64,000 bases of DNA from NCBI RefSeq assembly GCF_014201355.1, contig NZ_JACHEG010000008.1, positions 62,001 to 126,000 of the forward strand. Direction: 5' to 3'. Shown one piece after another: positions 52,183 through 60,537 of the stretch; position 1 is the first letter of the stretch; each line of letters opens with the position of its first letter. This stretch comes from Aliirhizobium wenxiniae (GTDB lineage: Bacteria; Pseudomonadota; Alphaproteobacteria; Rhizobiales; Rhizobiaceae). The notes under the pieces were generated by a model, which made no database searches, had not been told where the DNA came from, and saw nothing but the letters and a program-made list of their open reading frames with translations. The position numbers and the translations under genes were made by a program.

Positions 52183-52421
52183 CAGTCTTCGCCCCACATC
52201 TCGTCTGTCAGCTGCTTGTGATCGAGATGGACCATCGGCCCCGCCTCCTTCGCCATGGCGAGGGTCTTGGCGAGCCGTTCGCGAACCGGTAGCTTGTTTT
52301 TTCGGTTGGCAATTTCATGCCTGAGCGCCGCCTTGACCGCATCGACCTTGGACGTTTTCGTCAGCCTGATGAGTTCGGCGGTAAGCTTGTCGACTTCCGG
52401 GTCCTTGATATAGAGCGGCAT
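52182..52421 (-). CDS. vapB: VapB-family antitoxin (Rv0623-like)
   Basis: 79 aa. MPLYIKDPEVDKLTAELIRLTKTSKVDAVKAALRHE is the N-terminal ribbon-helix-helix-type DNA-binding part of Rv0623-like VapB antitoxins. The C-terminal half (LAMAKEAGPMVHLDHKQLTDEMWGED) wraps the toxin. It precedes vapC with a one-base overlap. A perfect 18-bp palindrome just upstream is the expected operator. Confidence 0.92.
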   Translation of the reverse strand: MPLYIKDPEVDKLTAELIRLTKTSKVDAVKAALRHEIANRKNKLPVRERLAKTLAMAKEAGPMVHLDHKQLTDEMWGED

Positions 52422-52438
52422 GGCAGCATATCCTTTTG

Positions 52439-52456
52439 AGGATATTATAATATCCT
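52439..52456. promoter_or_regulatory. Perfect palindrome, probable VapBC operator/promoter
   Basis: AGGATATTATAATATCCT is an exact 18-bp palindrome 17 bases upstream of vapB. It contains TATAAT on both strands, so VapB binding would block RNA polymerase directly. Confidence 0.75.
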
Positions 52457-52490
52457 ATCGAGCATATGCTTGGCAAGGAATGCCTGCCTG

Positions 52491-52748
52491 TCATGGGTCA
52501 ACATCTTCGGATCCATTGTACCGCTGTCCCTGGCCGCTAATGAGCCACGACACATCGACGTCATATCGGTCGAAAAGCGCCCTCAGCAGCTGCGTGGGCA
52601 TCTCCTGTTGACCGGCCTCCCACGCGAGGTAATCCTGTTCAGTCGCGTCCACGCTGGCGGCAAACTGCGTGACTGGCAGGCCACTATCAGCACGAACCGT
52701 TGCCAGTCGTGCTCCCATTTCAGCGGTGAATGTCTGTGGCTGTCTCAT
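52491..52748 (-). CDS. XRE-like helix-turn-helix protein
   Basis: 85 aa from ATG 52748 with AGGAG upstream. The HTH region (about 8-62, MGARLATVRADSGLPVTQFAASVDATEQDYLAWEAGQQEMPTQLL) resembles XRE-family regulators. Residues after it (FDRYDVDVSWLISGQGQ) are typical of phage-type or antitoxin repressors. It may control nearby plasmid genes. It is short but complete. Confidence 0.8.
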   Translation of the reverse strand: MRQPQTFTAEMGARLATVRADSGLPVTQFAASVDATEQDYLAWEAGQQEMPTQLLRALFDRYDVDVSWLISGQGQRYNGSEDVDP

Positions 52749-52906
52749 GAGGAGTTCTCCTGATCGAAGGGTGGGGCGGGGAGCGCGAGGGGAGGGGGGC
52801 GGGCTCCCCTCGTCCAATGAAGCAGAGGCGACGTCGGGACGCGTTGGGTGACCGACCTCGCCGGGTGCCGGCATGGAACGCTCGATGTGTTCGATGCCGG
52901 CCATGT

Positions 52907-53212
52907 CTACCGCACGATACCAAGCCGTTCGCCGACGCTCGGTGGCGTTTGAATGCCTGCTTCCTTCGTCATGGCTATGATCGCGTCCTGCCCCAAGCCG
53001 CGAATTTCGAAACCCCGCGAACGGGCCATTTCGACAATTGCTTCGAGGCTGGGAAATTCATGAAGAGTCGCACCAAGCCATAGGGCGCAGGCATCGGTTT
53101 CCGGATCGGGAAACGCCTGCAGAAAGAAGGTCCGTAGGGGAGGATCATATCCAATGATGGCGTCCCGATCCGTCCGGGCTGGCCCTATCACGGTAACGAT
53201 GTGACGGCTCAT
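52907..53212 (-). CDS. Hypothetical plasmid protein (101 aa)
   Basis: 101 aa, MSRHIVTVIGPARTDRDAIIGYDPPLRTFFLQAFPDPETDA…, cytosolic with mixed alpha/beta composition. The start is within an ATGA overlap with the previous 43-aa gene. It is the last gene of a three-gene coupled operon. Such proteins recur on rhizobial plasmids near ParB-like genes. No family is recognised. Confidence 0.75.
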   Translation of the reverse strand: MSRHIVTVIGPARTDRDAIIGYDPPLRTFFLQAFPDPETDACALWLGATLHEFPSLEAIVEMARSRGFEIRGLGQDAIIAMTKEAGIQTPPSVGERLGIVR

Positions 53213-53340
53213 CTAGCGTCCACCTTCTTGTCAGCGGCCATTGCCTCGCCGGTGCGGGCGATGCGTTCGAGTGTGAGAATGATGGGCGATGCCTCCGCCG
53301 CAGCAACTGCGGCGAAAGTCGCGGCGACGGCGGTTGTCAT
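53209..53340 (-). CDS. Small Ala-rich protein (43 aa) in a coupled operon
   Basis: 43 aa, MTTAVAATFAAVAAAEASPIILTLERIARTGEAMAADKKVDAR. It begins in an ATGA overlap with the 152-aa gene (53337-53340) and ends in an ATGA overlap with the 101-aa gene (53209-53212). Two overlaps and protein-like C-terminal composition support coding. The Ala-rich N-terminus could be a helix or membrane-active segment. Confidence 0.6.
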   Translation of the reverse strand: MTTAVAATFAAVAAAEASPIILTLERIARTGEAMAADKKVDAR

Positions 53341-53795
53341 CCGGCGTCCCCCTCAATCACGGTCGGCATTGTGCTTTCCAGACGGGTCTCAAACCCGTTC
53401 AACATGGTTCCGATGACAAAGGCGTCGGCGCGATCCTCATTGACGGTTGCGAACACCGGGTCGAGGACCGGCCGCACGCAGCGAAAGCGCTTCGCCGCGT
53501 CCTCAATCGAAATCTTTGGAGCGGCAAAGAAGTCGCCGTCATCTTCACCGACGAGGACGAGCTTTCCGGCCAAGGCCTGCGGGTAACCGTCGAGCATTGT
53601 AAAGGCAGAGATTCCATCATGCAGACCCTCCTCATCTACAATCAGCTTGTGATGGGTGTCGAAGGCGACCACCTCCACCAACCGGCAATCGATAAGCTTG
53701 TAGGTCTGAGAGAAAGCGCTGCGCGCTTCGATCTCAACGGCCTCGATGGTCGCAGATGCCGGATCAATCACGTAAACGGTTGCGGTCTTGGTCAT
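53337..53795 (-). CDS. Hypothetical protein, possibly DUF3846-like
   Basis: 152 aa, MTKTATVYVIDPASATIEAVEIEAR…. The middle (CRLVEVVAFDTHHKLIVDEEGLHDGISAFTMLDGYPQALAGKLVLVGEDDGD) resembles DUF3846-type proteins in which a small acidic domain recurs on plasmids and phages, but I am not certain. It is first in a three-gene operon in which every junction is an ATGA overlap. It is probably cytosolic. Confidence 0.65.
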   Translation of the reverse strand: MTKTATVYVIDPASATIEAVEIEARSAFSQTYKLIDCRLVEVVAFDTHHKLIVDEEGLHDGISAFTMLDGYPQALAGKLVLVGEDDGDFFAAPKISIEDAAKRFRCVRPVLDPVFATVNEDRADAFVIGTMLNGFETRLESTMPTVIEGDAG

Positions 53796-54169
53796 GGTAT
53801 TATCCCTTTCATGTCCGCGAAGCGGTCTTCTCGTGCCCCTCGTGGGCAGGAGCCCCGCCTCCTGCTTCCGAGTTCGCGCAGAGCAGCGGGAGAGAGGGTG
53901 GCAAGGGAAAAAGCGGAGGGGGTTCGCCCGCCCGAAGGCGCAGCCGACGGGTCGTCACCATGGTGGCGATCCTGCACGACGCACGCCTGGAAGAGCGGGC
54001 GGCGGAAGGACGGGGAGACCGCATTTTTCGCTTGTGAGGGAGAGAGGGCAGCGCCGTCTTTCCCTCCTGAAAAGGATCTGACCGGGCCGCGACCGCGGCC
54101 TCCGCTGGTGATCTGGACCAAGGTGTCACGGCCGTGGCGCAAGTTGTATACATCTGAGTTGGAGGGATC
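53796..54169. other. Gap with GC-rich spacer
   Basis: 374 bases. Arg/Ser/Pro-rich frames on both strands are not credible genes. Short GGGGAGGG-type runs resemble those at 51180 and 52780, perhaps a shared plasmid spacer character. Confidence 0.4.
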
Positions 54170-54766
54170 TCAGCAGATAGGCATTTTGGGCTTGTCCCTT
54201 TCCACTGGCGGGATCAAAAGTGGTTCATGGGTCGCGAGCGTACCTCGTGTCGCAATCAAATACGCCGCCAGATAGGTGAGTTTCAGCTTGGCTTCACGAT
54301 CGCTTTGGGGCCGGTATCTGAGGACTGCCAGCCGACTGGCTTCCTCCTCCTCCACGACGTCTGACAGAAGGTTTGCGTAAGCAACGCTCACCGGTTGACC
54401 GGTTGCCCGTCGTTGATCCCAGGCTCGGACCGCATCCAACTTTTTCAGGTGCGCCGGAATGTGCCGATCGATCAGGTGGTCAAGGGACGTGTCCTCGACC
54501 TTGAAACTGTGACTTGGCTCTGACCAGAGCGCGCGATCGCTACCGAGAGGCCGAATTGGAGTACCCGCATCGGTGCGACGAGATGCAAACCGAGACGCCG
54601 GCAGCTCCGCCAAATGCTTCACATTGCCCAAGAGACCCTCCGTCCGTGAGTTGCACGCTGCGCACCGGGTTCGCTTCCAGTTGCGTCGGGTCGATAAAGC
54701 CTTGATTGAGAGGGAAGGCACGATAAAATACGAAACATTGAGAAATGAAACGAAATAAAATTTCAC
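54170..54766 (-). CDS. Hypothetical protein (up to 198 aa)
   Basis: The C-terminal 120 residues (SHSFKVEDTSLDHLIDRHIPAHLKKLDAVRAWDQRRATGQPVSVAYANLLSDVVEEEEASRLAVL…) are helical and protein-like; the first 70 are less so, so translation may start later than 54766. No family is recognised. It is divergent from the RcgA-like gene and might be part of the same transfer-control region. Confidence 0.5.
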   Translation of the reverse strand: MKFYFVSFLNVSYFIVPSLSIKALSTRRNWKRTRCAACNSRTEGLLGNVKHLAELPASRFASRRTDAGTPIRPLGSDRALWSEPSHSFKVEDTSLDHLIDRHIPAHLKKLDAVRAWDQRRATGQPVSVAYANLLSDVVEEEEASRLAVLRYRPQSDREAKLKLTYLAAYLIATRGTLATHEPLLIPPVERDKPKMPIC

Positions 54767-54772
54767 AAGATT

Positions 54773-56386
54773 TTGATTAAAAACAATAAAATATTCGTCC
54801 CGCCGCCGAACGGCGACAGCGACATCAAGGAATTGTTCAAACAGATCGCCGCGGCGGGAGCGGGGCGACCCCTAGATAATGATGGATTTCCGGCCGGACC
54901 ATGGACGCCGGAACTTCTTTCTGAAGCGATTTTGCACGTCGATCCGAACCGTAACGGTGTGGATTTGCGGACCGTGCAGCTTTGGTTTCAAGACAATGAC
55001 AAGGGAATAAGCACGACAAACATAAAGTGGCTGGCGAGGATTTTGGGGTGTGACGACCGCGAGGCGACCAACCAGTGGCAAGTGGAGCTTGTCGCAGCCC
55101 AAATACGCCTGACGGCCAAAAGACGAGATGCAAAAAAGGCCATGAATGCCGAGCCGTCGGAACCGCAAGACCCGGTTCCCGATGTGCCTCCAGATAATGT
55201 CACGCCGCCCTCAACGGCTCCGACATCAATCCCCGACACAGATATTGGCCGACCAACAGTCCGTCACGGTTTGGCCAGGAAATCTGAAGCCATCTTCACG
55301 CGCGGATCCCCCCTGGATTTGCCTGCTTCCGTGTTTGCGGGTGCCACCGCACTGGGATTTCTCTCTTTTATGGTCGGCATCCACGATGCCACCTACATGC
55401 GATCGGACGGCCTTGTTAAGCAGGTTGGCTTCTTCTGGGCACCGAACTGGACCATCCTCTTCATGGTGTTCCTGCCACTTTATTTTGCCTTCCTCGTCGA
55501 GCTACTGGCGTACTGGAAGAAGGACGGGCGCCTGAGGCTCGCAAACCCCGCCAGCCGTTGGGAAAGCGACGAAGCGTGGGCGAGAAACGTCGAGGCATCA
55601 TCGAACACGTTCTGGGCGGTTTTCCTGATCTGCGTTTTGGTTGCCGGCATTGTCCAATGGATTGGGGTCAGCTTGATCCCGCTGATCAAGGGTAGCGGCA
55701 GCTACGCCATTGACTGGGGCAAACTGACCCTTGCCCGCCCTGAGGTCATATCCGTCCCGACCACCCTTTTCTTTACCGGCTTGGCATACCTCTACATGTG
55801 CTTCAGCTTCTATATCTTCTTCGCCGGGCTTATACTCCTCTACACGCTCGTTCAGGATCTCTGGAGGACGGCGCAAGCCGCGAAGGCAAATCCAGGGACA
55901 GAACACGAATTCGCCAAAGCGAGCCTACGGGTGATGAGCGGGGTGTTTCGATGTACGATTTTGGGGATCATCGTCGCCATCTGCATGAAGGCCCAGAGCG
56001 CCTATCTCGCATCGAATGGCCAAAATATCGTGACCTGGTTGGTCGATGATGGATTTACGCTATTCAGCAATGACGAGGATATTGGCAGGACATTCACGTA
56101 CAGGATGCCGACACACTATAGCAGCCTCCTGATCGCTATCTCGACCTGCGTCGTTTTCGGGTACGCCGCCCTCCGGCTGGGCGCCACCTTCAAGTCCCAT
56201 TTGCAGATGTGGAAAAGGTCAGCGATCGTGGGATTTCTCCTGGTTGCCTATCTGGTGATCGATGCATTTTCTGGCTTTTCGCTCCTCTTGGGTATAGCCG
56301 CGGTGCTCGCGGTTTACGGCCTTATAGACCCGGAGCTGCGGGCTTGGCGACCCACTACGGTAAAGGACCAACCCAATGTATTATAA
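54773..56386 (+). CDS. RcgA-like multi-spanning membrane protein
   Basis: 537 aa from TTG 54773 (weak ribosome site). A soluble N-terminal part (about 1-130) contains an HTH-like stretch (DLRTVQLWFQDNDKGISTTNIKWLARILGCD). A Pro/Thr-rich linker follows, then about eight membrane helices from residue 180. It resembles proteins called RcgA in rhizobial conjugative plasmids, putative transporters linked to conjugation control. The assignment is from memory of the family. It overlaps the hydrolase gene by 11 bases. Confidence 0.65.
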   Translation: MIKNNKIFVPPPNGDSDIKELFKQIAAAGAGRPLDNDGFPAGPWTPELLSEAILHVDPNRNGVDLRTVQLWFQDNDKGISTTNIKWLARILGCDDREATNQWQVELVAAQIRLTAKRRDAKKAMNAEPSEPQDPVPDVPPDNVTPPSTAPTSIPDTDIGRPTVRHGLARKSEAIFTRGSPLDLPASVFAGATALGFLSFMVGIHDATYMRSDGLVKQVGFFWAPNWTILFMVFLPLYFAFLVELLAYWKKDGRLRLANPASRWESDEAWARNVEASSNTFWAVFLICVLVAGIVQWIGVSLIPLIKGSGSYAIDWGKLTLARPEVISVPTTLFFTGLAYLYMCFSFYIFFAGLILLYTLVQDLWRTAQAAKANPGTEHEFAKASLRVMSGVFRCTILGIIVAICMKAQSAYLASNGQNIVTWLVDDGFTLFSNDEDIGRTFTYRMPTHYSSLLIAISTCVVFGYAALRLGATFKSHLQMWKRSAIVGFLLVAYLVIDAFSGFSLLLGIAAVLAVYGLIDPELRAWRPTTVKDQPNVL

Positions 56387-57419
56387 TTGGCTTGATCGTT
56401 GGGATGAGCGGCGAGCGCAGCGCGGAGAAGAATGGAAGCTGAAGACCAATTTTGCGCTTGGCGGCGAGCTTGCGTTTCCGGGCAAGGAGCCAAGCACAAC
56501 GCTCTCGGAATTCTGTGATCTCGCAGATCAAGCCGTCGCTGACGCGGCATACTTTGCTGGTCCCATCAGCGGAGATGACGCGTTCGATAGGCGAGACGGC
56601 TGGCTTCGGTTTCGCTCCGATATCACGACTGACGTCGAGGAGAACAACGTTGTCGTGGCGAAGATCACGGACGGCGGATGCCAAGACCGCGCGCTGGTCG
56701 TGTTTCATCATTGGAATGCGACGTCATGGAACCATCAGCTTGCGAATTTTTTCGCAAAGCGTGGCATAACGGTCGTCGAGATTGCGATGCCCTATCACTT
56801 TGAACGCAGCCGTCCCGGGTCTCGATATGCCGATTTTATGCTCAGCGCCAATATTGGTCGGACCCTCGAGTCTATGAAGCAGGCCGTTCTGGATGGGCGA
56901 AAGCTCATTCGTTGGCTGGAGAGCCAAGGATATCGAGAAATTTCCCTACTCGGTATGAGCCTCGGTTCGTGGGTCGCCGGTTTGATCGCTGCACATGACA
57001 GAGCCGTGTCAAAGACATCACTACTCCTCACAGCCGGAAGCCTTGCGGACATGGTCTGGACCGGGCGCGCGACACGATCGATACGCAAAAGTCTTGAACC
57101 AGCAATTTCACTGTGTGATTTGAGGCAAGCTTGGGCCCCTTTGAACCTGGGGAACTATTCGAATGGTTTTTCCCGGCCAGATCTCAAACTTCAGGTGGTG
57201 CTCGCCACGCGCGACACGGTTGTTATCAATGACCTATCGCGTTCGTTCCTTCAGAGCTTGTGGGACGCCGGCGTAACGCCGGCAGTCTTGAAACTGAACT
57301 GCGGCCATTATTCGCTTGGCCGTCCACCATATATCGTGATAACCGCATTAAGTCTGAGGCGCTTCCTGGTCTCCGGTAGAACATGTCCAATTCACCGAGG
57401 TCCATGTCGCCGACATTAG
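56376..57419 (+). CDS. RcgR-like alpha/beta hydrolase (putative quorum-signal hydrolase)
   Basis: 347 aa. MYYNWLDRWDERRAQRGEEWK… is the N-terminus of the RcgR type. The hydrolase nucleophile is in LLGMSLGSWVAG, with Asp in LATRDTVV and catalytic His in LNCGHYSLG. It has been proposed for this family that it cleaves quorum-sensing lactones. The start overlaps the RcgA-like stop. The two are translationally coupled. The last 15 residues (RTCPIHRGPCRRH) look like run-on beyond the domain. Confidence 0.7.
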   Translation: MYYNWLDRWDERRAQRGEEWKLKTNFALGGELAFPGKEPSTTLSEFCDLADQAVADAAYFAGPISGDDAFDRRDGWLRFRSDITTDVEENNVVVAKITDGGCQDRALVVFHHWNATSWNHQLANFFAKRGITVVEIAMPYHFERSRPGSRYADFMLSANIGRTLESMKQAVLDGRKLIRWLESQGYREISLLGMSLGSWVAGLIAAHDRAVSKTSLLLTAGSLADMVWTGRATRSIRKSLEPAISLCDLRQAWAPLNLGNYSNGFSRPDLKLQVVLATRDTVVINDLSRSFLQSLWDAGVTPAVLKLNCGHYSLGRPPYIVITALSLRRFLVSGRTCPIHRGPCRRH

Positions 57420-57533
57420 ACACCGTTTAAGTCGCAGCTTTGCCAAGATATCCGGAACGTCGTCAACGGGCGGCGCAACGCAAGCGGACTTATGGCGTTT
57501 CTGCCAACCTCATCCGATCACGGCTAACATAGT

Positions 57534-57653
57534 TCGATCGGCGAACTGAACGATGACAAGGCTGAAGCCAGCGTAATCGTCGAGTGCGACGCTGTCGCAA
57601 CGCGTGAACGCAAGGTCGGCCAGCTCACCATGGAGCTGGATCTAACAAAATGA
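57534..57653 (+). pseudogene. Possible transposase OrfA fragment
   Basis: About 39 codons with the ending RERKVGQLTMELDLTK, similar to the C-terminus of IS3-type OrfA proteins (…KIGQLTMELDLLKK). The upstream frame is closed, and no start is present. A degraded IS is likely, given the truncated neighbour. Confidence 0.35.
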
Positions 57654-57690
57654 TGTAGCCGACTGCTTGCTCAGGTTCATCGAGAAGGAT

Positions 57691-58185
57691 CTATGATGCG
57701 ACGTCCCTACTGGCTTTTTCTAGTTGCTCTTTCGATGTGACGTTCTTTGCATCCAGTTGTTCGATCCGGCTAAGTGCCTGCATGGCAAGCGTCAGTTCGG
57801 CCTCGGCGGCGTCGCGGTCGCTATCACATTCCAACAGCGTCGATTTAAGATCATCAGTCTCGAAGCGGAGAATGACGTCACCAGCCCTGACGCGCTCGCC
57901 TTCCCGAACAGCTAGGTCGAGGACCTTGCCGGCGCTTCTTGCCCGCATCACCACCCGGCTGATCGGCTGAAGCTCACCGCTGACGCGCAGACGCTCTGCC
58001 ATCGAAACCGGCTCAACACTCGTCACTTCAGTTTGTGCCAGCTCAAGCGGTCCGCTTGCCTGCAATGCGGACGCGGACGCGACGATATCCTTGACTCGCT
58101 CGTTGGCATCGACCGTGCCACGGGTAGGATCGAGATACATAAAAAACAAGAGTGCAGCCGCCCAGGAGCATTCCTGACTTGGCAA
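57691..58185 (-). pseudogene. Truncated RND efflux periplasmic adaptor gene
   Basis: The minus-strand frame encodes ASASALQASGPLELAQTEVTSVEPVSMAERLRVSGELQPISRVVMRARSAGKVLDLAVREGERVRAGDVILRFE…DAAEAELTLAMQAL, which is the lipoyl/coiled-coil part of a HlyD/MFP adaptor. It stops at about 165 residues against a usual 350-400. The likely original start (58210, MAFKWTVRIAKSG…) is in a different frame, so a 5' frameshift also exists. The RND pump gene is absent. Confidence 0.85.
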
Positions 58186-58400
58186 TTCTCACAGTCCATT
58201 TGAAGGCCATGATGCGCATCGTTCCTCATCGAGTTCAATACGGCCGCATCGTTGCGGCCTCGTCGCACATCTCGGCGACCGGTTGTTCTCATGATTAGGT
58301 CCCGACAATTGCACCAGCATTACCGGCTCCAGTCGGGGTTACGTAATTCTGCCGCAACGTTCACAATAGAAAAGAAGACGTGGAAAAGGCGGTGAGCAGG

Positions 58401-59075
58401 ATGAGACTTCTACTGGTGGAGGACGAAAAGGAACTGGCTAATGCCTTGATGGCAGCGCTCAGCAAGCAAGGCATTGTCATCGATCATGCGATGCGGCTCG
58501 CAGACGCAGGTGAACTCTCCCGACAGAATACGTATGATGTAATCCTCCTTGATCGTCGTTTGCCGGATGGGGAGGGCCTCACGTTTATTCCAACGCTGCG
58601 GCGGGCAGCCGTGTTGACCCCCGTGATCGTCCTCACCGCCCGAAACGATCCGAAAGAGCGGATCGAGGGTCTCGACGGGGGAGCAGATGACTATCTCGGC
58701 AAACCCTTTCGCGTCGACGAACTGATGGCGCGTGTACGCGCCGTTCTTCGCCGTCCAGCTTCTGTCGTAGAGGCGCTGATCGTCGTCGGCCGCATGACGA
58801 TCGATCCGCTCAATCTCACGGTGACCATGGACAAAAGTCCGTTTGATCTTCCGCGACGCGAACTGCTGGTGCTGATTGCGCTTGCCAAACGTCAGGGCAA
58901 AACCGTGCTGCGATCCGTTCTTGAAGCGGCCGTCTACAATTACGAGGAAGAGATCAAGTCAAACGCACTCGATGCGCATATCTCGCGGCTGCGCAAGCGC
59001 CTGGCGGATTGCTCTGCTGGCGTGTCCGTCCATAATATTCGCGGCGTCGGTTATTTGCTGAAGGATGAGGTTTGA
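58401..59075 (+). CDS. OmpR-family response regulator
   Basis: 224 aa from ATG 58401; a GTG 7 codons upstream is possible. The receiver has VEDEKE near the N-terminus, phospho-Asp51 in ILLDRRLPDG, and Lys in YLGKPFRVDE. The C-terminal winged helix (about 125-220) includes RRELLVLIALAKRQ and SRLRKRLADCSAGVSVHNIRGVGYLL. It controls transcription. The stop overlaps the start of the kinase gene by one base (TGATG). It is divergent from the truncated RND adaptor. Confidence 0.93.
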   Translation: MRLLLVEDEKELANALMAALSKQGIVIDHAMRLADAGELSRQNTYDVILLDRRLPDGEGLTFIPTLRRAAVLTPVIVLTARNDPKERIEGLDGGADDYLGKPFRVDELMARVRAVLRRPASVVEALIVVGRMTIDPLNLTVTMDKSPFDLPRRELLVLIALAKRQGKTVLRSVLEAAVYNYEEEIKSNALDAHISRLRKRLADCSAGVSVHNIRGVGYLLKDEV

Positions 59076-60409
59076 TGCAAACAACCCGCCCAAGCGCCTC
59101 ACTCTGGTGGAAGTTGAGCTGGCAACTAAGCCTCGTTTTCGTCGCCGTGGTGGCAGCCGTAATTGTAGGATTGTGCGTCTACGGCGCAATGATCCTCTCG
59201 CCCAATGTCGGGCTGAAGGACAGGCTGACGCATGCGCTTGAGGGTTCGCTCACACGCGATCAACAGGGACGGCTCGTCATCAAAGAGAGCGCCCAACTTC
59301 GATCGTTCAAAACAGAGAACGACCGCCTATGGTTCGTCGCCGCCACTCAGGACGGGCAGTTGGTGAGTTTCGGCACCACTCCCGACTATTATCAAGGTCT
59401 AGCGCCATACGTTCGCTTGATCAGAGATGGCGACATTCGAGGCGCGAGCGGAACGCAGGATAAAGCCTCGATCGACGCCATCGAAACTCCTCTCGGTGAA
59501 GTCCGTCTCATGTACGGCGGCAATACCAGCACGACCGACAATATCCTGACGATGCTGACCAGCCTTGCGCCCATCTATGTACCGCTGCTGGCGATCGCCC
59601 TGCCGGCATTGTTTCTGACCATCCCGCGCATCGTCGGCCGGGGGCTCGCAGGCTTGAAAGACGTTGCGAAGATGGCTCCGGAAATCGATCCCCGCCGACC
59701 GGGGACGCGGCTTCCCGTCCGCAAGGTGCCAAAAGAGGTTGCGCCACTGATCGTTGCCTTTAACAGCATGCTCGAACGACTGGAAGAGCAGTTCCTGGCC
59801 AGGCAGCGCTTCCTGATCGACGCTGCGCATGAGTTGAGGACGCCGATCACCATCATGCAGACCCGCATCGAAGGCATGGATGAGGGCAGGGAGCGCCGGC
59901 GTCTGCTCGACGATGTTGCGCGGCTTGCCGACACGGCCGAGCAACTTCTAGCCTTCGAGCGCAACGATCAGACCGATGACCTGCAGGAAACCATGGATCT
60001 CGTCGACATAGCGCGCGCAGTGGTCGCAGATCTCGCCCCGGTCGCTATCGCGGCGGGCTATGACATCTCGTTCGAGAGCGAGATTGAGACGCTGAAGCGA
60101 CAGGGCAGCCCATCAGCGCTTAGGCGAGCCATCACCAACCTCGTCCGAAACGCGATCGATCACGGAGGAAACACTGGCGCGATCGTCGTCTCCGTCACCT
60201 CCGATGCGGTGATTGCTGTTTCCGACGAGGGGGCGGGTATCCCGAAAGACCAGCAGGATCTGATATTCGAGCCCTTCTACCGGGTTACTCCCAAGAGCAA
60301 GGGAGCAGGCCTCGGTCTGGCGCTTGTCAGGCAAATCGTTTCAGGCCATGGCGGAAAAGTGACGATCGACAGTTCTTCTGCTGGGACCACGTTTGCAATC
60401 TGCTTGTAG
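59075..60409 (+). CDS. Membrane sensor histidine kinase, partner of the OmpR-type regulator
   Basis: 444 aa. Two membrane helices at about 17-42 and 163-185 flank a periplasmic sensor domain. A HAMP-like linker follows. The dimerisation helix carries His252 (DAAHELRTPITIMQ). The ATPase has ITNLVRNAIDHGG (N-box), SDEGAGI and GAGLGLALVRQIV. It phosphorylates the regulator encoded immediately upstream. It resembles QseC/TctE-type kinases; the signal is unknown. Confidence 0.92.
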   Translation: MQTTRPSASLWWKLSWQLSLVFVAVVAAVIVGLCVYGAMILSPNVGLKDRLTHALEGSLTRDQQGRLVIKESAQLRSFKTENDRLWFVAATQDGQLVSFGTTPDYYQGLAPYVRLIRDGDIRGASGTQDKASIDAIETPLGEVRLMYGGNTSTTDNILTMLTSLAPIYVPLLAIALPALFLTIPRIVGRGLAGLKDVAKMAPEIDPRRPGTRLPVRKVPKEVAPLIVAFNSMLERLEEQFLARQRFLIDAAHELRTPITIMQTRIEGMDEGRERRRLLDDVARLADTAEQLLAFERNDQTDDLQETMDLVDIARAVVADLAPVAIAAGYDISFESEIETLKRQGSPSALRRAITNLVRNAIDHGGNTGAIVVSVTSDAVIAVSDEGAGIPKDQQDLIFEPFYRVTPKSKGAGLGLALVRQIVSGHGGKVTIDSSSAGTTFAICL

Positions 60410-60537
60410 CACGTCAACGGACCGAGCGCCGCAAACGATTGGCTAGGATGGAAGTGTTACCATTTCAATTCCTGTAATGTTGCCGCAATTCTTGTCGCGC
60501 ATTCTCCGCCCTCTGCGATATGCAAGGGGACAGCATT

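Noticed and set aside
54170..54766. Possibility that the RcgA-like gene has a long 5' extension or that this divergent frame is its shadow
   Set aside because: The divergent frame does not overlap the membrane protein gene and its C-terminal part has protein-like composition, so it was kept as a separate low-confidence gene.
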